This document shows, piece after piece, positions 42,701 to 53,903 of a stretch of 64,000 bases of DNA. The position numbers were made by a program, and so were the translations under genes. Source of the DNA: Pseudomonas umsongensis (GTDB lineage: Bacteria; Pseudomonadota; Gammaproteobacteria; Pseudomonadales; Pseudomonadaceae); the NCBI RefSeq assembly GCF_002236105.1, contig NZ_NIWU01000005.1:392847-456846 (forward strand). Direction: 5' to 3'. The notes under the pieces are model-generated. The model was given only the letters and a program-made list of their open reading frames with translations, was not told where the DNA came from and ran no database searches. Position 1 is the stretch's first letter. Every line of letters starts with the position of its first letter.

Positions 42701-43495
42701 ATGCGCATGCTCTTCGCCCTCTTCTTACTCGCCGCCAGCGGGCTGGCCCAGGCCGCCATCAAGACTCAGGAAATCCCGTACCAAAGTCCCGACGGCACAC
42801 GGATGATTGGCTACTACGCCTTTGATGACGCAATAGAAGGTCCGCGTCCCGGTGTCGTGGTGGTACATGAATTCTGGGGGTTGAACGACTACGCCAAGCG
42901 TCGCGCCCGCGACCTCGCCGGTCTGGGCTACAGCGCCCTGGCCATCGATATGTATGGCGACGGCAAGAATACCGAGCATCCCAAGGACGCAATGGCCTTC
43001 ATGCAGGCCGTGCAAAGGGACAACGCAATTGCCAGTGCGCGGTTTCAGGCGGGACTCGAATTGCTCAAGCGACAGGCGCAAACCGATCCGAAAAAGCTTG
43101 CCGCCATTGGCTACTGCTTCGGTGGCGGCGTGGTGCTCAATGCCGCTCGCCAGGGTGTTCCTCTGGCGGGTGTCGTGAGTTTCCATGGCGCGCTGGCGAC
43201 CAATACCCCTGCGACACCAGGCAGCGTCAAGGCGAAAGTCCTCGTCGAACACGGCGCCCAGGACAGCCTGGTCACACCGCAAAACGTCGCGGCCTTCAAG
43301 GCCGAGATGGACCAGGCCGGCGCTGACTACCAGTTTGTCAGCCTCGACGGCGCCAAGCACGGTTTCAGCAACCCCGATGCTGATCGCTTGAGCCATGGCG
43401 ATCATGGCGGGCCGGATATTGGCTACAACAAAGTGGCGGATGAAAAATCGTGGGCGGATATGCAGGCATTTTTCAAGAAGATCTTTAGCATGTAG
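42701..43495 (+). CDS. Dienelactone-hydrolase family protein, exported
   Basis: A 264-residue alpha/beta hydrolase with a signal peptide (MRMLFALFLLAASGLAQA-A), so periplasmic. The nucleophile is the cysteine in AIGYCFGGGVV (about residue 146). The Asp lies in HGAQDSLV, and the His in DGAKHGFSNPD. This Cys-Asp-His triad is that of dienelactone hydrolase, but the exported form is unlikely to act in catechol breakdown. AGGAG lies before the ATG at 42701. Divergent from oprH, so the PhoP region lies close to its own promoter. Confidence 0.9.
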   Translation: MRMLFALFLLAASGLAQAAIKTQEIPYQSPDGTRMIGYYAFDDAIEGPRPGVVVVHEFWGLNDYAKRRARDLAGLGYSALAIDMYGDGKNTEHPKDAMAFMQAVQRDNAIASARFQAGLELLKRQAQTDPKKLAAIGYCFGGGVVLNAARQGVPLAGVVSFHGALATNTPATPGSVKAKVLVEHGAQDSLVTPQNVAAFKAEMDQAGADYQFVSLDGAKHGFSNPDADRLSHGDHGGPDIGYNKVADEKSWADMQAFFKKIFSM

Positions 43496-43554
43496 ATCCC
43501 GTATTGAGGGGCTTTTGTGGCAAGCACTACCCAGCATCAAGGCAACCCGGCAAA

Positions 43555-44289
43555 ATGCCCGACATGAATTCCGTCCCTGCCCTGCCCGTTTGCTGCACGC
43601 CCCTCGATGCCCATTGGCCGCTGCCGTTGGTGCTGCCCGACGTAGTGCTGCTGAGTACCCACTTCGATACTTCGCAACTGCACAGCGATGACTTCCAGCT
43701 CAGCGCTATCGAGGCGCCCGCGAGCATTCAGCGCTCGGTCGCCAAACGCCAGGCAGAATTTCTCGCCGGGCGAATCTGCGCCCGCGCAGCCCTGCATCAA
43801 TTGGAAGGCCTGAACTTCAGCCCGGCCATCGGTGATGACCGGGCACCTGTGTGGCCTGCGCACATCACCGGTTCGATCACCCACAGCACCGGTCGGGCCG
43901 CGGCGATTGTCGCCAGGAAAACCCATTGGCGAGGGTTGGGGATGGACCTGGAAAACCTGCTCAATGCCGAACGTGCCGAACGCCTGGCCGGGGAAATCCT
44001 CACTCCGCCGGAAATGCAGCGCATGGCCGCTGGGCGTCGTGATCAACTGGCGTTGCTGGTCACCCTGACTTTTTCAGTGAAAGAGAGCCTGTTCAAGGCG
44101 CTTTACCCGATCGTCCAACAACGCTTCTACTTCGAACACGCCGAGGTGCTGGAGTGGAGCGAATCAGGTGAAGTGCGGTTGCGGTTGTTGACCGACCTGT
44201 CCGGCGAGTGGCGCAACGGTACCGAGTTCGAGGCACAGTTCGGGGTCAAGGATGGGCAGTTGTTGAGTCTGGTCAGCATCAAGGCCTGA
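43555..44289 (+). CDS. pcpS: 4'-phosphopantetheinyl transferase PcpS
   Basis: A 244-residue Sfp-type transferase that loads phosphopantetheine from CoA onto carrier proteins. Mg2+/CoA motifs are GLGMDLENL (Asp, Glu) and FSVKESLFKALYP, with the substrate region PVWPAHITGSITHSTG. Like P. aeruginosa PcpS it is probably the only such enzyme for fatty-acid, siderophore and other peptide synthases. Start at 43555 or 43564 cannot be told apart. It follows the hydrolase gene after 59 bases. Confidence 0.93.
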   Translation: MPDMNSVPALPVCCTPLDAHWPLPLVLPDVVLLSTHFDTSQLHSDDFQLSAIEAPASIQRSVAKRQAEFLAGRICARAALHQLEGLNFSPAIGDDRAPVWPAHITGSITHSTGRAAAIVARKTHWRGLGMDLENLLNAERAERLAGEILTPPEMQRMAAGRRDQLALLVTLTFSVKESLFKALYPIVQQRFYFEHAEVLEWSESGEVRLRLLTDLSGEWRNGTEFEAQFGVKDGQLLSLVSIKA

Positions 44290-44311
44290 AGACTTCTGCA
44301 GCTTGTATGGG

Positions 44312-44342
44312 GCTCTTCGCGGGCAAGCCTCGCTCCTACGGC
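44312..44342. repeat. Single REP-like element
   Basis: TGGGGCTCTTCGCGGGCAAG, then CCTCGCTCCTACG, a decayed REP copy between converging genes. Confidence 0.6.
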
Positions 44343-44381
44343 TCTACGTCGATCACAACATGAGGTTCGACAAAAAACCGC

Positions 44382-45992
44382 TCACCGCCTCTCCTGATTC
44401 CTCGGCCAGCTCAAGCTGAAACACGCGCCGCCCAGGCTTTTGCTCTTGCCAATCAACGCCCGGCCGTCGTGCCAATGGATGATCCGCCGCACGATCGACA
44501 ATCCCAACCCATGGCCGCCCGAGGCCCGGGTCCGGCTGTCGTCGAGTCGCAGGAATGGTGTGAAAATTTTCTCCCAGGCCATTTCCGGAACGCCCGGCCC
44601 GTCATCTTCGACATCCACCCGACAGCGCTGTTGCCCCACCTGATAACTGATGGTGACCCGCGAATGGGCATGGCGCATGGCATTGCTCACCAGATTCTGC
44701 AGCGCCCGGTGCAGGTAGCGCGGCTCCGCCTCGACCCACGCGTCGTCACAGTCGGCGGCCGACAGGCACAATCCTCGTTGCACCGTGACGTCGGCGCGCA
44801 AGGGCGCCAGCTCCTCGATCACCTGATTGACCAAGGCGTCCAGGTCGATACGCTGGAAATTCAGTGCCGGCGAGCCCTGCTCCAACCGCGCGTAAGTCAG
44901 CATCTCGTCGACCAGGCGGTCGAGGTCCTCGATATCGTGGTCCATGCCTTCGCAGTATTTTTCCAGGGCTTGCGGTGTCTTGGCCGATCCGATCATTTCC
45001 AGGCCAAAGCGCAGGCGCGCCACCGGCGTACGCAACTCGTGGGACACGGCACGTACCAGCTCGCGCTGTATGGCCAGCAGTTGTTGCAGATGCTCGGCCA
45101 TGCCGTTGAACGCCGACGCCAGTCGCCCCACCGAGTCCGCGCCCCGCGTCGGCACACGGGTTTCCAGACTGCCCTTGGCGATCCGCGTGGCCGCCGCTTC
45201 CAGCCCGCGCAGACGGCGCTCCAGTTGCCGCACCAGCAGGTAGACGATCAGGCCGATCAGGCTCAGCCCCAGTGCGGCAATCAGCACCAGCCACTCGGGT
45301 GGATACGGATTCATCTGGTACAACGGGCCGATTTCCAGCACCCACGGCGTGCCAACCATACCGGCGAACACCCGGATCGAATCGCCCTCCTTGCCCAGCG
45401 CCATCACGGTGTCGCCCTCGGACACCCGACGGCTCTGGTCTTCGTCCATGTCGGCTTCCTGGACCGTGACCAGACGCAAATCGAAGCCAAACCCCTTGTC
45501 CTTTTTCAATTGCGCCAGGCGCACCGGCTGCTCGCCCACGGGGTAGCGCACCAGCTCGTCCGCCAGGAGGTAAATCGTCGCCCGGGCGAGTTGTTCGCTG
45601 ATCTGCTGGACATCCCCCGTAAGCACAAGCTGTTCCTGGTCACTGACCAGTCGATAGACTCGGGCCGCATGCGGGCCGGTCTTCTCCACCAGGGCCTGGC
45701 CACGCAAGACGCGGGTGCGCTGGGTGAGGTCGAGATCGGTTTGGGCAAAGGTTTTCAGCGCCAGCGGAATCCCCAGCAGTCGCTCCCACACCAGCAACGC
45801 CCGCTGGCGCTCGGTCTGGTTCATCGGCTGCAGGTTATCGGCCATCAGCGAAAAGGTGCCGTGGGCCAGTCGTTCCCGGTACTGCTCGCCGCGCACCTGG
45901 TTGAGCATGTGCAAGGCCAGCACGCCAAGTACCGCCACCAATATCAGCGCGGCACACATGCCGCCGTAGATACGCAGGAAGATCGAGTTCAC
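44382..45992 (-). CDS. RstB-like sensor histidine kinase (PA1158 position)
   Basis: A 536-residue membrane kinase. Helices at about 5-28 and 235-258 enclose a large periplasmic domain of about 200 residues. Then HAMP, HisKA with LVRAVSHELRTPVARLRF (phospho-His), and HATPase_c (NLVSNAMRHAHS; EDDGPGVP; GGHGLGLSIVRR). A GTG at 45992 overlaps the regulator stop as GTGA; a TTG 6 codons upstream is less likely. The RstA/RstB name is by family resemblance and by position next to nrdA. Confidence 0.9.
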   Translation of the reverse strand: MNSIFLRIYGGMCAALILVAVLGVLALHMLNQVRGEQYRERLAHGTFSLMADNLQPMNQTERQRALLVWERLLGIPLALKTFAQTDLDLTQRTRVLRGQALVEKTGPHAARVYRLVSDQEQLVLTGDVQQISEQLARATIYLLADELVRYPVGEQPVRLAQLKKDKGFGFDLRLVTVQEADMDEDQSRRVSEGDTVMALGKEGDSIRVFAGMVGTPWVLEIGPLYQMNPYPPEWLVLIAALGLSLIGLIVYLLVRQLERRLRGLEAAATRIAKGSLETRVPTRGADSVGRLASAFNGMAEHLQQLLAIQRELVRAVSHELRTPVARLRFGLEMIGSAKTPQALEKYCEGMDHDIEDLDRLVDEMLTYARLEQGSPALNFQRIDLDALVNQVIEELAPLRADVTVQRGLCLSAADCDDAWVEAEPRYLHRALQNLVSNAMRHAHSRVTISYQVGQQRCRVDVEDDGPGVPEMAWEKIFTPFLRLDDSRTRASGGHGLGLSIVRRIIHWHDGRALIGKSKSLGGACFSLSWPRNQERR

Positions 45993-46711
45993 GGGGTTGG
46001 GTCTACGCAAGCCTCGGGGACAAACAGATAACCTTTGCTGCGCACGGTCTTGATCAGTCGCGGATGGTCCGGGTCATCGCCAATCTTGGGGCGGATGCGC
46101 GAGATGCGCACGTCGATGGAACGGTCCTGGCCGTCATAGCCAATGCCGCGCAACGCGGTGAAGATTTCTTCCCGGGACAGGATGCGTCCGGCGTTGGCAA
46201 CCAGCAGCCAGAGCAAGTCGAATTCGGCGCTGGTCAGTTCGATGCCGCTGTCGTGCAGCCAGGCTTCGCGCAATGCATTGTCCACCACCAGCGGGCCGAA
46301 TTGCAGGCGTCGTTGTTTTTCCGGGGTCACCTCCGGCGCCTCGCTGCGTCGCAGCAATGCCTGGATGCGCGCCAACAGCAAGCGCGGGCGCACCGGCTTG
46401 CACACATAGTCGTCGGCGCCCAGGTCGAGGCCGAGGATCTGGTCGGTGTCGTCGGTGCGAGCGGTGAGCATCAGGATCGGACCGTCATAACGGTCACGAA
46501 CCTTGCGGCAAATGCTCAGGCCATCTTCGCCTGGCAGCATCAGGTCGAGAATGACCAGGTCCGGTTGTTCCTTGATGATGCGGTTCGCGGCCAGCGCACC
46601 ATTGCCTTCGATCGATACACGCAGGCCATTGGCTTGCAGGTAATCGCGTGTCAGTTCGGCCAGACGTTGATCGTCCTCCACAATCAATACCTGCCAGGCT
46701 TCTTGTTCCAC
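45989..46711 (-). CDS. RstA-like response regulator (PA1157 position)
   Basis: A 240-residue OmpR-family regulator: VLIVEDDQRLAEL, phospho-Asp in LVILDLMLPGEDGL (about residue 56), DDYVCKPVRPRLLLARI and a winged helix ending in TVRSKGYLFVP. The start codon is GTG. It is coupled to its kinase by a four-base overlap. Divergent from nrdA across a 748-base gap. Its stimulus and targets are unknown. Confidence 0.92.
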   Translation of the reverse strand: MEQEAWQVLIVEDDQRLAELTRDYLQANGLRVSIEGNGALAANRIIKEQPDLVILDLMLPGEDGLSICRKVRDRYDGPILMLTARTDDTDQILGLDLGADDYVCKPVRPRLLLARIQALLRRSEAPEVTPEKQRRLQFGPLVVDNALREAWLHDSGIELTSAEFDLLWLLVANAGRILSREEIFTALRGIGYDGQDRSIDVRISRIRPKIGDDPDHPRLIKTVRSKGYLFVPEACVDPTP

Positions 46712-47000
46712 CGGTGACCTCTACTTGCCAGAACGCTCATAAGGAAGGATCCGCCCGTCTTTTTGTAATGATAGGGGTGGATAAATTGGGTACACGCCGA
46801 CCGATTGTATAAACGTCGCCCACCCAGAACACAAGCCGGCATATACGTTCGGACAACAGAGTTTTTTGTGATAGGGTTCGCGCCCTTAAAAATCCGCTCG
46901 GGCGTTTTCGCGGCTTGAAAATCGATGAAAAAAAGCCGGGTCCAGCAGCGTCGCGGCCTGCACGCCGATTCCTTTCACAACACACAATTTACGCACAGGT

Positions 47001-47009
47001 TTATCCACA
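47001..47009 (+). promoter_or_regulatory. DnaA box upstream of nrdA
   Basis: A perfect TTATCCACA. E. coli nrdAB is known to be controlled by DnaA, so this site is plausible for cell-cycle control of nrdA. Confidence 0.6.
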
Positions 47010-47063
47010 GGTAGTACGTTGCAATCACCCCCCAAAACGCATTATCTTGTAGCCCAGCGTAAA

Positions 47064-47088
47064 AAAAACCCTAGATGTAGGGTTTTTC
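47064..47088. terminator. Terminator-like hairpin between divergent genes
   Basis: AAAAACCCTA and exact complement TAGGGTTTTT around GATG. A-run on one side and T-run on the other, so it could stop transcription in either direction. Confidence 0.65.
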
Positions 47089-47459
47089 GTAAAATACCAA
47101 ACACAAACCGGATACCAAATTCAAGCGCTTTTATTGCCTCTTTCCGGTTGAACCAAACGTAATTTCCAAAGCCCAAAACCGCGCGCGCGGATGGCTACTG
47201 TATTTCGGCCCATGGGGTGAAAAACGGTACGGGTGTTGCAGTGCAACTGCCACCTCCCAACTGTCATCTCAAAGGACCAAGGTCTCAGGCCCAAGGCGTG
47301 AGACCAAAGACTTCGGCATGGAAGCGGCGCCCAATAGCCCTCTTCCTACTGTCCCGAAGTTGTTATGCCCGGCCTTGGCCGGTTGTAGTGCTTCAGGACG
47401 GAACGGTGGGCACCGAGATGGTGCCCAATCAAACATAGAGAATGTGGAGACACCCCCCG

Positions 47460-50354
<2,895 letters not shown>

Positions 50355-50371
50355 GCTGAGCCGGTAACACC

Positions 50372-50412
50372 AAACCCCCGACAGGCCCCTGGTTTGTCGG
50401 GGGTTTTCTTTT
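50372..50412 (+). terminator. Terminator of nrdA
   Basis: Stem AACCCCCGACA / TGTCGGGGGTT, 11 bp, followed by TTCTTTT, 18 bases after the nrdA stop. Confidence 0.92.
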
Positions 50413-50420
50413 GCCCACGT

Positions 50421-50512
50421 AAAAGATCGCAGCCTCGCTTCGCTCGTCAGCTCCTACATTGAAAATGCGATCCCTGTAGGAGCTGACGAGCGAAGCGAGG
50501 CTGCGATCTTTT
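50421..50512. repeat. Perfect 38-bp inverted repeat (REP type)
   Basis: Arms 50421-50458 and 50475-50512 are exact complements with a 16-base spacer. They contain TGTAGGAGCTGACGAGCGAA and CGCAGCCTCGCTTCGCTCGT. Confidence 0.93.
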
Positions 50513-50518
50513 GATCTA

Positions 50519-50546
50519 CAAAAAAGCCCCTCTTGCGAGGGGCTCC
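50519..50546 (-). terminator. Terminator of flgBCDE
   Basis: On the minus strand GAGCCCCTC / GAGGGGCTTTTTT with a short loop, 28-55 bases past the flgE stop. Confidence 0.88.
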
Positions 50547-50573
50547 TTGTGCAGCGCTTTGAGCTATTCCACA

Positions 50574-51923
50574 TCAGGCCATTTGAATGATGGTCTGCAT
50601 GATGGTGCTCTGGGTAGAGATGGTCTTGGCGTTCGCCTGGTAATTGCTCTGCGCCTTGATCAAATCGACCAGCTCATTGGTCACGTTGACGTTGGACTCT
50701 TCCAGGGAGTTGGAGCGGATCGTACCCAGCGAGCCGGTTTCCGGCGCGTCGTAGCCCGGGATACCCGACGCGTAGGTTTCTTTCCAGCTGGTACCGCCGA
50801 CTGCCTGCAGGCCTTGTTCGTTGGTGAAGCTGGCCAGCGCCAGTTGGCCAATCGGCTTGGTCTGATAGTTACTGAAGTTGGCCAACAGCACGCCGCTGCC
50901 GTCGATGGTCAGGTTGGTGATCTGACCCGTGGCATAACCGTTCTGCACGGGAATAGAGCGCGCGGTATCGGCGTTGAACTGAGTCGTGCTACCCATGGCA
51001 ATCGTCAGGCCAGCCGGATCGGCGGCTGCACCATTGGCCGTCCAGACACCATCCTTGACTTTGCCCGGGGTCCAATTGGTGATTTTCAGCTCATTACTGA
51101 TCACCGGCGCAGGCGCTGGAACGGTTGGAGGCACGGTGGGTGGAACCGGCGTACTGACCGACACCAGCTTGCCCGAAGTGTCGAAGGTCATGGTCGAAGC
51201 GATTGGCGGTGTCGCAGCATCAGTCGGGTCGCTGCCGTCCGGATTGCGATCATCGATCAGGGTGTAGGTGTCCCAGGTGTTCGGCCCGGTCTTGACCATG
51301 TATTGATCCATGGTGTGCTGGTTGCCCTGAGTATCGAAAACCGGCGTACTGAACTGCTTGGTAAAGGTTTCCGATTTGCTAGGATCGAACTTGTTGGTTG
51401 CCACTGCCTGATCGATCACGGGAGACGTCGAGTTCAGGTTGATCGTCGACGACACCGTGGTGGTGGATTTTGGCGCCAGGTTGGAGGTGTCGATGCGCAG
51501 GTCGGTCAATACGCCGTTGACAATCTTGCCATTGTTATCAACACCATAGCCCTGCAGGCGCGAGGTGCCATCGCTGTTGGTGACGTAGCCTTCCTTGTCG
51601 ACCTTGAACGTGCCCGCGCGGGTATAGGACAACGAGCCGCTGTTGTTCAGTACGAAGAAGCCTGAGCCATTGATGCCCATGTCCAGCACATTACCGGTGG
51701 CGCTGATATCGCCCTGGGTGAATTGCTGGGAAACGTTGGCCAGACGCACGCCGCTGCCGACGACCTTGCTGCCCGTACCCAGTTTGGTCGCCGAGTACAC
51801 GTCTTCGAATTCTGCGCGCGACGACTTGAAGCCGGTGGTTGCAACGTTGGCGATGTTGTTACCGGTGACGTCCAATTGCTTACTGGCGGCATATAGACCG
51901 CTAAGGCCGACGTTGAAAGACAT
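50574..51923 (-). CDS. flgE: Flagellar hook protein FlgE
   Basis: A 449-residue hook subunit. The N-terminal rod-type motif is SGLYAASKQLDVTGNNIANVATTGFKSS, split here for length at residue 8-35. The C-terminal SNVNVTNELVDLIKAQSNYQ... helix is typical. The variable D2 domain contains a Pro/Val/Thr-rich run, STPVPPTVPPTVPAPAPV, at about residues 257-274. Last gene of flgBCDE, followed by a terminator. Confidence 0.96.
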   Translation of the reverse strand: MSFNVGLSGLYAASKQLDVTGNNIANVATTGFKSSRAEFEDVYSATKLGTGSKVVGSGVRLANVSQQFTQGDISATGNVLDMGINGSGFFVLNNSGSLSYTRAGTFKVDKEGYVTNSDGTSRLQGYGVDNNGKIVNGVLTDLRIDTSNLAPKSTTTVSSTINLNSTSPVIDQAVATNKFDPSKSETFTKQFSTPVFDTQGNQHTMDQYMVKTGPNTWDTYTLIDDRNPDGSDPTDAATPPIASTMTFDTSGKLVSVSTPVPPTVPPTVPAPAPVISNELKITNWTPGKVKDGVWTANGAAADPAGLTIAMGSTTQFNADTARSIPVQNGYATGQITNLTIDGSGVLLANFSNYQTKPIGQLALASFTNEQGLQAVGGTSWKETYASGIPGYDAPETGSLGTIRSNSLEESNVNVTNELVDLIKAQSNYQANAKTISTQSTIMQTIIQMA

Positions 51924-51955
51924 ATTCCACTCCTTTTGTGCCGCGTAAGTCGGCT

Positions 51956-52678
51956 CTATATACCAATGGTTTGCACTTTGGACAGGGCGACACTGCCGAG
52001 CCCGGCCAGGTTGAGCATCAACTCACCGCCGGTCTGGCTGATGGTCACGCTGTTGACCGTTGCCGGCAGATTGGTGACCAGTGCCACGGCCTTGTCATCG
52101 ATGGTGGTGTTCGCCACAAAGGTATAAGTACCCGAATCAACGACCTTGCCGGCATCGTCCTTACCATCCCAGGTGAAGCTGCCAGTGCCGGCTTTCTGAT
52201 CATCCAGGGTGATGGTACGGATGGTCTTGCCATCCTTGTCGGTGATTTTCACCGACACTTCAGCCACCGACTGTGGAATGACGACGGAACCGGTCATGCC
52301 CTTCGTGGTGTCGACCACGGCCTTGTCGCCCGGTGCGATGACGGAACGCCCGACCAGTGCCGAAGCCTGCAATGCCTGGGACGAGTTGTAGTTGCCAGCG
52401 ATGCCGGACACGGTATCGTTGAGCGTGGTGATGCCTTCCAGGCTGCTGAACTGCGCCAGCTGTGCCACGAACTCGCCGTTGCCCTGAGGCTCCAGCGGGT
52501 TCTGGTTTTTCAGCTGGGTCACCAGTAATTGCAGGAACGCATCCTTGCCCAGGGCCTTCTTGCCCGTGGCACTGCTGGCCGCCGATGTGAGGCTGTCGGA
52601 ATTGGTATTGGTCTTGATCGACGAGTTGGCCAGGATGTCGTTGAGGCTCAGACCACTGGTGGTATCGGTAACACTCAT
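51956..52678 (-). CDS. flgD: Flagellar hook capping protein FlgD
   Basis: A 240-residue scaffold for hook assembly. The N-terminal secretion and cap part has LGKDAFLQLLVTQLKNQNPLEP (about residues 42-63). The C-terminal FlgD Ig/tudor domains include GSFTWDGKDDAGKVVDSGTYTF. It is 32 bases before flgE on the strand. Confidence 0.95.
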   Translation of the reverse strand: MSVTDTTSGLSLNDILANSSIKTNTNSDSLTSAASSATGKKALGKDAFLQLLVTQLKNQNPLEPQGNGEFVAQLAQFSSLEGITTLNDTVSGIAGNYNSSQALQASALVGRSVIAPGDKAVVDTTKGMTGSVVIPQSVAEVSVKITDKDGKTIRTITLDDQKAGTGSFTWDGKDDAGKVVDSGTYTFVANTTIDDKAVALVTNLPATVNSVTISQTGGELMLNLAGLGSVALSKVQTIGI

Positions 52679-52693
52679 CTGAGTCGCCCCTTA

Positions 52694-53137
52694 TCACTGA
52701 CCGAGGGTCAGGACCTTCTGCATCATGGTTTTGGCGGTGTTCATCATTTCGGCGTTGGTCTGGAACGAACGGCTCGCGGAAATCATGTCAGCCATTTCTT
52801 CCACCACGTTGACGTTCGGGTAGTAGACATAGCCCTTGGCATCGGCGGCCGGATGGTTCGGCTCGTAGCGTGCCTCAAGGTTGCTCTGGTCCTCGACCAC
52901 GCCCAGTACCTGCACGCCTTGCCCGGCTGCGTCCTGGTTCTGGAACAGAGAATCGCTGCCAGCACCTTGAGCGCCCTGGAACATGGTGGCGAACACCGGG
53001 TGACGCGCACGGTAGGTCTGGTCGATGCTCGACGAGACGGTCTCGGCGTTGGCGATGTTCGAAGCCACGGTGTTCAAGCGCGTGGTCTGGGCACTCATGC
53101 CGCTACCGGCAATGTTGAAAACACTGGAGAGAGACAT
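52694..53137 (-). CDS. flgC: Flagellar proximal rod protein FlgC
   Basis: A 147-residue rod protein. Its N-terminus SLSSVFNIAGSGMSAQTTRL and C-terminus MADMISASRSFQTNAEMMNTAKTMM show the rod/hook helical motif. YPNVNVVEEM is the usual FlgC-type string. It follows flgB by three bases. Confidence 0.96.
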   Translation of the reverse strand: MSLSSVFNIAGSGMSAQTTRLNTVASNIANAETVSSSIDQTYRARHPVFATMFQGAQGAGSDSLFQNQDAAGQGVQVLGVVEDQSNLEARYEPNHPAADAKGYVYYPNVNVVEEMADMISASRSFQTNAEMMNTAKTMMQKVLTLGQ

Positions 53138-53140
53138 GAC

Positions 53141-53548
53141 TTATTCTCCGCGCAGGGCTGACACCAGCCCTTTGAATTTGCTGTTGAGCAGGGTGAAGCT
53201 GGCCTGGAAGTTGACCGAGTTTTCTGCGTAGTTCGACTGTTCCAGCTGGGCGTCCACGGTGTTCTGGTCGATCGACGGTTGCATCGGCGTGCGGTACATC
53301 AGCGACTCGTCGCCATTGCCCAGGCCCTGGGCCTCGATGTGACGGCTGTTGGTCATGTTCAAGGCGAAGGTGCCATTCTTGGCCTTGTCGTTCTGCGCCT
53401 CGAGCACTTTCGAGAACTCCAGGTCCCGAGCCTTGTAGTTGGGGGTGTCGGCGTTGGCAATGTTGTTGGCCAGGACTTCGGCACGCTGAGCGCGGAAGCC
53501 CAATGCCTTTTCGTGAATACCGAGCGCTTTATCGAAGCTGATGCTCAT
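53141..53548 (-). CDS. flgB: Flagellar proximal rod protein FlgB
   Basis: A 135-residue rod protein. Motifs are EVLANNIANADTPNYKARD (about residues 24-42) and a C-terminal MLLN-type helix NFQASFTLLNSKFKGLVSALRG. First gene of flgBCDE. A sigma-54 promoter lies 44-59 bases upstream, in keeping with RpoN/FleR control known in P. aeruginosa. Confidence 0.96.
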   Translation of the reverse strand: MSISFDKALGIHEKALGFRAQRAEVLANNIANADTPNYKARDLEFSKVLEAQNDKAKNGTFALNMTNSRHIEAQGLGNGDESLMYRTPMQPSIDQNTVDAQLEQSNYAENSVNFQASFTLLNSKFKGLVSALRGE

Positions 53549-53591
53549 GGCGGGAAACCTTCGGCTGACCTGTTTTTCGTGAGATGGTCAA

Positions 53592-53607
53592 AGCAAGCGT
53601 CATGCCA
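53592..53607 (-). promoter_or_regulatory. Sigma-54 promoter of flgBCDE
   Basis: Minus-strand TGGCATGACGCTTGCT fits TGGCACG-N4-TTGCW with one mismatch. Predicted start near 53581, about 33 bases before flgB. Confidence 0.87.
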
Positions 53608-53730
53608 ATTTAGAAAACCCCATAAACCGGGGCTTTGCGGGCAACGACCCATGCGGCAACGACAGAAAAGCGGCAACCGGTTTCCGCTGGATGCCGCTTT
53701 TCTGCCGCTTCCCGTGGACAACACATACCC

Positions 53731-53828
53731 TGTAGGAGCTGCCGCAGGCTGCGATTTTTTGATTTTGTTTTTTAAGATCAAGTCCAAAAGATCGTCCGAA
53801 CGCGGCCCGAGCCTTCGGCAGCTCCTAC
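53731..53828. repeat. REP pair, partly decayed
   Basis: TGTAGGAGCTGCCGCAGGCT at the left and CGGCAGCTCCTAC at the right, with a diverged centre (53760-53810). Confidence 0.75.
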
Positions 53829-53903
53829 GTGATGCAAGCGCGACAGGCATAAAAAAGGAGCCCTGTGGGCTCCCATTTTTTATGCCTGTCGCGCTTGCAT
53901 CAC
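53829..53903. terminator. Long inverted repeat / bidirectional terminator at cheR end
   Basis: 35-base left arm (53829-53863) pairs with 53867-53903 apart from a 2-base CA bulge; loop TGT. The inner part is GGAGCCC/GGGCTCC flanked by AAAAAA/TTTTTT. The outer part GTGATGCAAGCGCGACAGGC repeats, in reverse, the last cheR codons. Confidence 0.88.

Larger units (their letters stand above)
46712..47459. other. Long regulatory gap before nrdA
   Basis: A 748-base gap between divergent genes. It holds a DnaA box (47001), a 10-bp terminator-like hairpin (47064), and later inverted repeats: GTTGCA/TGCAAC (47235), GGTCTCA/TGAGACC (47281-47305) and TGGGCACC/GGTGCCCA (47407-47427). The 82-codon minus-strand frame at 46737-46985 has no ribosome site or recognisable family and is not called. 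AT-rich 46750-47150 probably holds promoters. Confidence 0.65.
53549..53899. other. Gap between flgB and cheR
   Basis: A 351-base gap holding the flgB sigma-54 promoter (53592), a REP pair (53731-53828) and the long cheR terminator repeat (53829). No coding sequence is supported. In PAO1 the genes beside cheR are hsbA, hsbR and hptB; they are not here. Confidence 0.75.

Noticed and set aside
44469..46031. 520-codon open frame antisense to the RstB-like kinase
   Set aside because: His/Gln/Arg-rich shadow frame, no family match.
46737..46985. 82-codon minus-strand frame upstream of nrdA
   Set aside because: No ribosome site, Arg-rich random-looking product, in a gap better explained as regulatory.
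47035..47056. NrdR box around CGCATTATCTTGTAG
   Set aside because: Only the TTGT half fits, and no second box at about 31 bases was seen.
47100..47459. Cobalamin riboswitch before nrdA
   Set aside because: Considered because some RNR genes have one; the B12-box pattern (GCCACTG with its paired elements) was not found.
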